Below, in pieces: positions 23,501-28,946 of a stretch of DNA of 41,885 nt. The notes under the pieces were generated by a model that was not told the DNA's origin, did no database searches, and saw only the letters and a list, made by a program, of their open reading frames with translations. The DNA comes from a virus. The stretch spans positions 1-41,885 of the IMG/VR virus record IMGVR_UViG_3300032050_000287; one strand, 5' to 3'. A program made the position numbers and the translations under genes. Positions within the stretch are counted from its first letter, which is position 1. Each line of letters begins with the position of its first letter.

Positions 23501-25722
23501 TCTCCAGATTCCCTGTCAGAAACTCTACTTAAAATGTGAAGATTTGTACCACCTACAACTTGAATTGGTTTGTTTTGAAGAGCATTTGTATACGATGCTG
23601 CAAGTTTTACTGTATTATTATCTCCAGGATTAATTGCATAGTAAATTTGATGAGGATCAATATTTTCTGGCAAATCTCCATCATCACTTATGATTATGAT
23701 CTTTTCACCCGTTAACAGATTGTTAGATCCAATTGTAAATGATGTCGTAAATCCAGTTGGAGGTGTAGTGGTTGCATCATAAAATTTAACAGAACTTGTT
23801 GTTCCTAATGCAGTTGTAAGTCCAGAAGAACTAATTGCATTATTACACATGTAAATATTTGCTTCACTAGTTCCAGTTCCCAAAGGAACGTATAACTTAT
23901 CATTTAATTTTGCACCGATTCGATATCCTTGTGTAAGAGATGATGGGGCAACATTAATTGAGTTAAATCCAAAAAGATAAAGGTGACTTGAGATACCAAC
24001 TTGAGTTGTAAGTCCTACGTTTAAAGATAACCACTCAATGTTATCTTCAACAGAAGAAACTGATCTTGGTGTGACTATAGAGGTAATAAAAGCTTTATTA
24101 TCCTTATCAAATGCTTCTTTTTTAAATCCAGAAGAATTTAATGAAATTTGACCAAAGTTTGAGTTTGAGTTTGTAATTGATGCATCACCACCAGTTTCTG
24201 CATCAAAATGCTTATTAAATCCAATTGCAAATACAGAAACAATTTGAATGAAAGCATCATTTGTAATTTTAATATGACTTGTTTCCCATCCTTGACGATA
24301 GATAGCGTCTGGATCTAAATGATAAACTCTATTTGTATCTGTTTGAGATGCTCCATTTGGAAGATCTCCACCAGAAACAGTAGTGTAATCAATTTTTTCA
24401 TAAGATCTAGAAGATTTATTATATTTTGCAAAGGCACGATCATCCTTTTGAAGAGATACTGCAGTAAATTGTGCAACAACGGTGCTTCTAAATCCTGATG
24501 CTTTGCTACCATCAGCATGAAGACCATTCATACCCCAGACAGAGCGTAATGAACAGTTAAAAATGTAAGGGGATGCGCCAGATACAGTATCAGTCTCAAC
24601 TGTTACTGTCGCTCCGGCAGCACTTGGACTTGGAATTGTAGGAACTGTTGAAAGAAGGTAAGTAAATGATGTTGAACTTAAAACAGATTGAACAGTTGTT
24701 GAAACATTATAAACCCCTACACCAACTCCTTTAACTTTAATTGGAGTACCTACGTTTAAACCATGCTCTGTTGTGGTTGTAACTGTAACACGTGCGTCTG
24801 CAACACTGCCATTACCAGAAAATATTGAAGCAATTGTAATTGGATCTGAAGCAAAAGCACCGACAATTTGAAACTCTGGATCTCTCTTTGCAAAACCAAG
24901 AGGATTCGTTGGATATTTATCTTCTGCTTTAATTTCACGATATGCATTATAAGCATTTGAGACTTTGCTATAATACATATCAAGATCGGTGAGACCTGTT
25001 GCAGTTCCACCAGCACCACCAATAGGCAATGTAATATTATTTACACCATCACAAAATTCAAAACAAGTTACTTTATGGTGTGAAAAATTAGGTGTTGAGC
25101 GATAGATTGATGAAAAATCATCTGGATTTGTATATACCGTGCTACTTGCATCTGCATCAAAAATAGAAAATTGCCAAAAATAACAAGCACCAGTAATTCT
25201 AAAAATTGCAGATTTAGATACAGTATCATCTGTTGGATTTGGAACATATTTTGGACGAATTTTGGTCTTTCTTAAATCAAGACCAACAATAGAAGTTCCT
25301 CTTGGAACAACAACACCACCATACCAACTATTAAACTTATAAAGAATATTATCTTCTTGTGCAAGATCAAAGTTTGAATTTAATCCAAGTGAAAAAACAT
25401 TTGTAGCAGTATCTTGACCACCAGATCGATTGACTGCTTTTGCTCCACTGTTATTATAAACTGCATATCCAGGTCTATTATCAATTAAATGCTCACCGGG
25501 AAATAGTAAAATTGTGGTTTTTTCTACTAAATCATTATTATCTCCAGCAATATATGAGAATCTTGCCGCTTCTAATAATGCTCTTTGTATTGTTTTGAAA
25601 GGGCGAGCAAGAGAATTACCTTGATTCTCAATACTATCAGTTGAATCAAGATCATTTGGATTGACGTAAAGAATACGACCTTCTGTATTCTTGATAAAAT
25701 TGTCAAGTTTATTCAGACCCAT
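20512..25722 (-). CDS. very large fibre-like structural protein with C-terminal S74 chaperone
   Basis: A 1736-aa virion protein. The N-terminus (MGLNKLDNFIKNTEGRILYV, then ARPFKTIQRALLEAARF) looks like the first turns of a pectate-lyase-type beta-helix and recurs in cyanophages. The centre is beta-rich with GSGYT-type repeats. The last 95 residues are an S74 intramolecular chaperone: SDQRLKDN with putative nucleophile S1642, then DVGVIAQEVLEVLPEAV and a closing coiled coil. S74 domains trimerise fibres and then cut themselves off. T4 gp10 or a long-fibre role cannot be decided from sequence. Confidence 0.85.
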   Translation of the reverse strand: MGLNKLDNFIKNTEGRILYVNPNDLDSTDSIENQGNSLARPFKTIQRALLEAARFSYIAGDNNDLVEKTTILLFPGEHLIDNRPGYAVYNNSGAKAVNRSGGQDTATNVFSLGLNSNFDLAQEDNILYKFNSWYGGVVVPRGTSIVGLDLRKTKIRPKYVPNPTDDTVSKSAIFRITGACYFWQFSIFDADASSTVYTNPDDFSSIYRSTPNFSHHKVTCFEFCDGVNNITLPIGGAGGTATGLTDLDMYYSKVSNAYNAYREIKAEDKYPTNPLGFAKRDPEFQIVGAFASDPITIASIFSGNGSVADARVTVTTTTEHGLNVGTPIKVKGVGVGVYNVSTTVQSVLSSTSFTYLLSTVPTIPSPSAAGATVTVETDTVSGASPYIFNCSLRSVWGMNGLHADGSKASGFRSTVVAQFTAVSLQKDDRAFAKYNKSSRSYEKIDYTTVSGGDLPNGASQTDTNRVYHLDPDAIYRQGWETSHIKITNDAFIQIVSVFAIGFNKHFDAETGGDASITNSNSNFGQISLNSSGFKKEAFDKDNKAFITSIVTPRSVSSVEDNIEWLSLNVGLTTQVGISSHLYLFGFNSINVAPSSLTQGYRIGAKLNDKLYVPLGTGTSEANIYMCNNAISSSGLTTALGTTSSVKFYDATTTPPTGFTTSFTIGSNNLLTGEKIIIISDDGDLPENIDPHQIYYAINPGDNNTVKLAASYTNALQNKPIQVVGGTNLHILSRVSDRESGELGSPIQFDSQNNNWFIHVNQNNEIYNALSIGGTITFGPTTDLAYVKRISDERSLDEKIYKLRVVIPKEFANAKDPETGFILQESSTTGVRTDTDFTRTSIASTDYAYLKNPRLIASCSESSNVVTVLTELPHNVQVGEVVTIRNVKSSTNSTGRFDSGYNGRFIVSNIIDAYTFRYTTTNTITGVTQSAGTFTDTTSTRDQNLPRFERNDWQSNLFVYRNEIISPYIFNQQDGIYHLYVLNSSNAISANLFTNLKYGQLPVDLYPQLDRDNVNDNPQAAKTFAKRAPIGAVETNDLKKSITRETTDLSLKNVGVALTISSVESSSGIATLTFARFHGLSGIVTGSISNGGTSYTNGTYYNVKLLNGSQTGSWSGATSKVIVSSGIVTSVEIMAPGSGYTAGSLYFDQSKIGAGSGALYTVSTSGISTNIGDVVQITGAGTVTDGYYRITSIGSSTSIAIAKTVGDPTIQTGQYAFVVNSSIRISGTAYNSSAGITTFTTYDAHGLLSGNRFRVIDSNNNNIGDYIVDKRESVTTFTALTNSSISATNGYVLKHGLSSNNAISDENGENFGTRNVSFYDNQTFILTSELTTGSTINISHTGIGTAQRLPLGCYIQIDNEIMRITSSGNDTSATVIRGSLGTVQENHDVNSLIRRINPIAIEFRRPSILRASGHTFEYLGYGPGNYSTGLPQVQVKTLNDQENFLANSQERSGGIVVYTGMNNSGDFYNGNTKTSAASGEVVSYDIPKPTVTGENPNRLSAVFDEVTIKERLLVEGGASGQVLSQFDGPVTFNKEIRAKSQTTFNNTVRLTQGAESTSSTTGDLIISGGVGIGKNVYINGTLNCSTVQLGNIKLAQTDDNTIDTSSGDLKLSAVSGSKVAINTTTQINSDLNVTGDITAFYTSDQRLKDNITPIDDPLAKVLSISGNTYTWNEKSGKEGNDVGVIAQEVLEVLPEAVVTRDNGYLAVDYHKVVPLLVEAIKELSAKVENLEQKLTDK
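20513..20520 (-). promoter_or_regulatory. late promoter GATAAATA fused to a stop codon
   Basis: Minus-strand NATAAATA 19 nt before ATG 20494, overlapping the TAA stop of the 1736-aa gene. Confidence 0.68.
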
Positions 25723-25751
25723 TTTTATTGATTTTAACTCTTATTATCTTC

Positions 25752-25758
25752 TATTTAG
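25752..25758 (-). promoter_or_regulatory. late promoter-like CTAAATA fused to a stop codon
   Basis: CTAAATA on the minus strand, 30 nt before ATG 25722. The stop codon of the 25755-26060 gene (TAA) lies within it. The same 7-mer occurs on both strands between gp54 and gp4. Confidence 0.6.
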
Positions 25759-26060
25759 TTAGTCAAATCTTCCTCATCATACTCATATTCTATCTCTTCT
25801 GGCATATCTTCAGGATTTTCTAACTCAACTGGAAAGAGACAGGGGTGTGCCTCCTCATCAATCAAGTAGAAAGAACTTCTATATAAATCGTCTGGTTCAA
25901 ATGTGCGATTCTTATCTGCTTCTCTGCACAAATCTTGATCGTATAAGTGTCCCTCTGGCAACTCATCGAAGGTAAATGGAACAGAGTTGATAAAATACAT
26001 CTTCACAATCATACTGCCGTCATTGTACCAGCAGTATGCAGAATCTATACGATAAGACAT
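25755..26060 (-). CDS. acidic hypothetical protein, 101 aa
   Basis: Start taken at ATG 26060 (MSYRIDSAYCWYNDGSMIVK); the frame extends upstream into the tRNA-Leu gene, which is not credible as coding. The C-terminus is extremely acidic (PEEIEYEYDEEDL). It lies between the tRNA-Leu gene and the giant fibre gene and has its own late promoter. Function unknown. Confidence 0.74.
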   Translation of the reverse strand: MSYRIDSAYCWYNDGSMIVKMYFINSVPFTFDELPEGHLYDQDLCREADKNRTFEPDDLYRSSFYLIDEEAHPCLFPVELENPEDMPEEIEYEYDEEDLTN

Positions 26061-26080
26061 AGGGGTTTTCCCATATCTTA

Positions 26081-26088
26081 TATTTATT
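26081..26088 (-). promoter_or_regulatory. late promoter AATAAATA
   Basis: Minus-strand NATAAATA between the 3' end of tRNA-Leu (26094) and ATG 26060, 20 nt upstream of the start. Confidence 0.65.
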
Positions 26089-26093
26089 TTTAG

Positions 26094-26375
26094 TAGGAGC
26101 GGCGAGACTTGAACTCGCATAGCCGAAGCCGACGGATTTTCTTACCACTACGACTTTCGCCGCCTCATAGAGTTTGTGGTCTGGACTATACCTTCACCAT
26201 ATCTTGTGATTTAGGTGCTCCCCGTCTAGTCTCTACACCTTCATCTTTCGATGCTTGGCTCGGTATTGCCATTTTACAGGTTTCACCGAATTTGAGGAGT
26301 TACACTCATGAGGTTTCCCAAATGAGGCTCAATTTTACATAAGTCCGTTGTGTCTACCAATTCCACCACGCTCCC
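26094..26375 (-). tRNA. tRNA-Leu(UAA) interrupted by a group I intron
   Basis: Exon 1 is 26341-26375 (GGGAGCG acceptor strand, D arm GTG...CAC, ACGGA anticodon stem, loop CTT). Exon 2 is 26094-26140 (AAAATCCGT, short class II variable arm, T arm GCGAG-TTCAAGT-CTCGC, CGCTCCT and discriminator A). Joined loop CTTAAAA gives anticodon UAA. The acceptor closes with a G1-U72 wobble, and CCA is not encoded. The interruption lies between U34 and A35, exactly the site of the classic cyanobacterial and plastid tRNA-Leu intron. It reads TTA, a codon favoured by AT-rich phage genes. Confidence 0.93.
26141..26340 (-). other. 200-nt group I intron in tRNA-Leu
   Basis: P1: exon CTT can pair with the intron GAG (in AAATTGAGCC), with U-G at the 5' splice site. 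P3: CGGT pairs with ACCG. The conserved core is visible: GGCAATACCGAGCCAAGC, AGAGACTAGACGGGG, and P7 as GACTA with TAGTC (AGGTATAGTCCA). A GGC-GAAA-GTC hairpin fits P9. The intron ends in G just before AAAATCC, the expected terminal G. No open reading frame is present. The layout follows the cyanobacterial tRNA-Leu intron. Confidence 0.93.
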
Positions 26376-26388
26376 GTGATGTGAGACC

Positions 26389-26417
26389 ATTATAACTCAA
26401 AGAGTTGTAGTGGTCAA
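26389..26417 (-). promoter_or_regulatory. sigma70 promoter for tRNA-Leu
   Basis: Minus strand -35 TTGACC (26412-26417), 17-nt spacer, -10 TATAAT (26389-26394), with an expected start about 7 nt before the tRNA 5' end. The -10 is followed by GGTCTCA, like the other early sites. Confidence 0.85.
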
Positions 26418-26418
26418 G

Positions 26419-26492
26419 TGCAGGTTGTGGGGATCGAACCCACCTTAGCCGAATTATGAGTTCGGTGCTTTCAACCAGAGAGCTAAACCTGC
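26419..26492 (-). tRNA. tRNA with CAU anticodon (Met, or Ile2 if lysidine-modified)
   Basis: Acceptor GCAGGTT/AACCTGC is seven perfect pairs. The anticodon arm is CCGAA-CTCATAA-TTCGG, and the T arm GTGGG-TTCGATC-CCCAC. The D stem has one mismatch, the discriminator is A, and there is no encoded CCA. It lacks the initiator features (unpaired 1-72, three G-C pairs in the anticodon stem). Whether it is elongator Met or AUA-reading Ile2 depends on TilS modification, which sequence reading alone cannot decide. Confidence 0.9.
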
Positions 26493-26496
26493 ACGA

Positions 26497-26568
26497 TGGG
26501 AACAGCGGGAGTTGAACCCGCGCTAAGCACTTATAAGGTGCCCGCTCTAACCATTAAGCTATGCTCCC
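26497..26568 (-). tRNA. tRNA-Ile(UAU)
   Basis: Acceptor GGGAGCA/TGTTCCC (one G-U), D arm GCTT...GAGC, anticodon arm GGCAC-CTTATAA-GTGCT, T arm GCGGG-TTCAACT-CCCGC, discriminator A, no CCA. The loop gives anticodon UAU, which reads AUA directly. Most bacteria instead use lysidine-modified CAU for this codon. Confidence 0.88.
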
Positions 26569-26570
26569 AT

Positions 26571-26593
26571 AAAAAACTCAGAGTATCACTGAG
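26571..26593 (-). terminator. short terminator-like hairpin
   Basis: CTCAG (26593-26589, minus) pairs with CTGAG (26581-26577), followed by TTTTTT (26576-26571). The stem is only 5 bp, and the T run ends 2 nt before tRNA-Ile, so it may be a weak attenuator or a processing signal. Confidence 0.45.
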
Positions 26594-26759
26594 CTTCGTT
26601 GTTTAATTCAGTGTGTATTCGTATCAGATCGTCGTCTGCGGGCATCATTACTGCTGCCTTTCCATTCTCATCCACAATACCTAAAGTTTCTCCATTTTCA
26701 ACTCGTCCCATCAGTTCATCAAACCTCTCTTGAAACTCTTCCACTGTGAAAATTTCCAT
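26586..26759 (-). CDS. small Phd/YefM-like protein, 57 aa
   Basis: Reads MEIFTVEEFQERFDELMGRV, ENGETLGIVDENGKAAVMMP: a helix followed by (V)ENGE-(x)-I-x-(D)-NGK-x-A-V-x-x-P, the N-terminal DNA-binding pattern of Phd/YefM antitoxins. It ends soon after, so the toxin-binding tail is short, and no toxin gene lies beside it. Found alone, it may act as a small regulator or anti-host protein; that is inference. Confidence 0.68.
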   Translation of the reverse strand: MEIFTVEEFQERFDELMGRVENGETLGIVDENGKAAVMMPADDDLIRIHTELNNEAQ

Positions 26760-26772
26760 TTCCGATATTTAT

Positions 26773-26801
26773 ATTATAGCATCACTCGCCATAAACTGCA
26801 A
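26773..26801 (-). promoter_or_regulatory. candidate sigma70 promoter overlapping a late box
   Basis: -10 TATAAT (26773-26778), 17-nt spacer, -35 TTGCAG (26796-26801; 3-4 of 6). A TATAAATA (26766-26773) abuts the -10. Both lie very close to ATG 26759, so any leader would be short. Confidence 0.5.
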
Positions 26802-26982
26802 GGTCTGCGTATTCAATTTGATCGGGTTCAAGATTAGCAGTGACAACTTCAAGGACGTTCATAAACTCTTGAACAGTATCACATTCTACCAGACGCTCGT
26901 TGCCTTGATCACTCAGGAGCAAGAAGGTACGACTGCATACATCAATTACAATGCCCTGTACGGTCTCTTGTGCAGTGCTCAT
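26782..26982 (-). CDS. small hypothetical early protein, 66 aa
   Basis: Reads MSTAQETVQGIVIDVCSRTF, LLLSDQGNERLVECDTVQEF: a beta-rich first half, then an acidic helical end. It is placed 26 nt downstream of a perfect sigma70 promoter. Function unknown. Confidence 0.75.
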   Translation of the reverse strand: MSTAQETVQGIVIDVCSRTFLLLSDQGNERLVECDTVQEFMNVLEVVTANLEPDQIEYADLAVYGE

Positions 26983-27007
26983 GGGGTGTTCCGTTGATTA
27001 CCCCCAT

Positions 27008-27036
27008 ATTATAGGGGGTCTTGGTGCTGGTGTCAA
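27008..27036 (-). promoter_or_regulatory. consensus sigma70 early promoter with a hairpin around the -10
   Basis: Minus strand -35 TTGACA (27031-27036), 17-nt spacer, -10 TATAAT (27008-27013), both perfect. The -10 lies between the arms ACCCCC and GGGGGT (27000-27005 and 27014-27019 on the plus strand). Confidence 0.9.
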
Positions 27037-27043
27037 GAGGTCT

Positions 27044-27721
27044 TTAAGAGTAATTTTTAATTACACCAATGGACCCAACGATTCTTGTGTTTTCTTCTTG
27101 AAGATCTTTAATTGTAAAATTCTGCCCATATCTCTCAAACTCATATTCTCTTCTTTCAGTTTTAATTTGATTTGAGCTAGTAATTAAACTTGTTAGTTCA
27201 CTTCTTAAAGATACAATTTGCGATTGCTTTGATGTTATAGATGATGCGTGTGAGACGCAAACTGAAGATGTACAAGGTATTCTGTAACAAGAAGACAAGT
27301 TACCATATAAACTTCCGATTCCAGACTGTGTAGAATCATTTTGTGTGTAAACTAACCACGTACCTATACCTACATTTGATGTGACCAAAAATGTGCTAGT
27401 ACTATCAAAAGGATCTTCACCGTTATAAGTTGGTGAGGACATATTTTCACTATAAACTCTTACAACATCAGGAAAAACAGTTGAAACGCCAACAGTTGTT
27501 CCACACCCAACAGCATATGCATTTTGTGAAAGAGATACTATTTCCGTTTGAAGAACAACTATTGATGCTGCAATAGAAACTATCTTTTTATCAATGTTTG
27601 TACAAGGGGGTGAAAATGATTCGATGCTTTCTTGCGATTCTCCTTTACTCTCATTGAGGAAAGAGATTGCATCCGTATTTGCAGATAATTTTTCACTTAA
27701 TATTTCACTTAGAAATTTCAT
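27044..27721 (-). CDS. structural protein candidate, 225 aa
   Basis: Last gene of the hub operon. Helical N- and C-terminal parts (KIVSIAASIVVLQTEIVSLS; SKQSQIVSLRSELTSLI) flank a Gly/Ser/Thr-rich middle with TTVGVSTVFPDVVRV and NVGIGTWLVYT, the VGIGT string also seen in the 594-aa fibre protein. This suggests a trimeric coiled-coil/beta fibre-like part. It overlaps the S74 gene by 17 nt. Specific role unknown. Confidence 0.7.
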   Translation of the reverse strand: MKFLSEILSEKLSANTDAISFLNESKGESQESIESFSPPCTNIDKKIVSIAASIVVLQTEIVSLSQNAYAVGCGTTVGVSTVFPDVVRVYSENMSSPTYNGEDPFDSTSTFLVTSNVGIGTWLVYTQNDSTQSGIGSLYGNLSSCYRIPCTSSVCVSHASSITSKQSQIVSLRSELTSLITSSNQIKTERREYEFERYGQNFTIKDLQEENTRIVGSIGVIKNYS

Positions 27722-28379
27722 TTATTTTCTCCTTCAGTTCTTCAATTTGTTTTTGTTGTTCTTTAATTGCTTCAATTAAAAGACCGACAATGTTTCCATA
27801 TTGGACACCTTTGTATCCATCAGGATTTTCTCCAACAACTTCTGGTATGATTTGTTCAACTTCTTGTGCAATAACTCCAATTTGTGGTTGTTTAGTTTCT
27901 TTAAAGTCAAAAGATACTCCACGAAGAGCAGAAACTTTATCTAGTGCATTTTCAATTGTATGAACATTTTCTTTGAGTCGTATGTCGGAAGTTGGGAGTT
28001 TCTTACCTAATGCAAGTTCTGCTTCTAGATCCTTACCATTAATTCTAACCTTTCCAAAAAAATTAGTTCTACCAATAACGGTTAATCTTCCAGATATGTA
28101 ACTTAGTCCAAATAGATAAACTCCAGAAAAATTCAGAATTTTTCCCCTAGTTCCTATAATATTTGGAGGTGCTTTTAAATTAAATGGATTTTTAAGCATC
28201 CATAAATTTCCACAAACAGCTTGCTCACCAAGAATTAAAGAATTACTTTGTCCTATTAACTGCCCAGTGACTTTTACATTTTGATTAAAAGTGCTATTAT
28301 CGTGATAAAATTTTTCTTTACCTTTTTCAGGAAGAGTTGGAAATCCAATTAAACTGAATAAAGTATTTACTACTGACAT
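27705..28379 (-). CDS. short spike-like protein with C-terminal S74 chaperone, 224 aa
   Basis: Residues about 30-125 are beta-rich (NVKVTGQLIGQSNSLILG; GRLTVIGRTNFFGKVRING). From S131 a complete S74 intramolecular chaperone follows: SDIRLKEN, then IGVIAQEVEQIIPEVV, GVQYGNIVGLLIEAIKE and a terminal coiled coil. After trimerisation the domain should cleave itself at the Ser. It is encoded directly after the needle gene in the hub operon, so a tip or spike attached to the needle is a plausible role. Confidence 0.8.
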   Translation of the reverse strand: MSVVNTLFSLIGFPTLPEKGKEKFYHDNSTFNQNVKVTGQLIGQSNSLILGEQAVCGNLWMLKNPFNLKAPPNIIGTRGKILNFSGVYLFGLSYISGRLTVIGRTNFFGKVRINGKDLEAELALGKKLPTSDIRLKENVHTIENALDKVSALRGVSFDFKETKQPQIGVIAQEVEQIIPEVVGENPDGYKGVQYGNIVGLLIEAIKEQQKQIEELKEKINEISK

Positions 28380-28945
28380 TAACCTACTCCTACAATTGCT
28401 TTAATTGCGCCAATTACATTTAATCCACCAACAAACACATCAGTAATATATTCATTTCCTACAGGTGAGAGTGAGAATGCTCTCTTTCCAAAAGAGTCAA
28501 GAATAGCATTACCAGTCAGTGCTACTTGATCTATTTTGTTTGCTTTCATAATAATGCGACCAGATCCTGATATTGCATTAATATTTCTACCCGCTTTTAA
28601 ATCTAAATCTTCTACTGCCTCAATCATAATAGTTTTTCCTTTGATCTTCACTGTACCATTACTCATTGCAGTGATACAAATATCTCCACCCATTCCAGTG
28701 AGACAAATATCAACATTTCCCTCAGATCCTGTATTTCCAGCGACGATTTCAATTCCTTTATCATTTAAAATCTTATAAGACCCTGTTTCAGTAAAAGTCT
28801 GCAAATGAACATCATTATCATTTGTATAAGCATACATGTGATAAACAGATGTTCCATCCATTCCCATTAAGGGATCATTTGTAGTAATTCTAAATTTTGG
28901 TCCTACACTAATATAATCTCTTGCTTCGTAATTTCTATGAGTCAT
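28379..28945 (-). CDS. separate beta-helical needle protein (gp5 C-terminal-like)
   Basis: A 188-aa protein. Residues 65-140 form regular beta-helix rungs (GNVDICLTGMGGDICITA, GTVKIKGKTIMIEAVEDLDL, GRNINAISGSGRIIMKAN) like the needle domain of T4 gp5 and of VgrG. It starts with its own ATG, 1 nt after the gp5 stop, and there is no common open frame, so this is a real gene split. It should form the trimeric membrane-piercing needle on the gp5 OB-fold trimer. Confidence 0.75.
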   Translation of the reverse strand: MTHRNYEARDYISVGPKFRITTNDPLMGMDGTSVYHMYAYTNDNDVHLQTFTETGSYKILNDKGIEIVAGNTGSEGNVDICLTGMGGDICITAMSNGTVKIKGKTIMIEAVEDLDLKAGRNINAISGSGRIIMKANKIDQVALTGNAILDSFGKRAFSLSPVGNEYITDVFVGGLNVIGAIKAIVGVG

Positions 28946-28946
28946 T

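Noticed and set aside
26109-26342. 77-residue plus-strand frame over the tRNA-Leu region
   Set aside because: It overlaps tRNA exons and a structured intron, so it is an accidental open frame. No intron-encoded endonuclease exists here.
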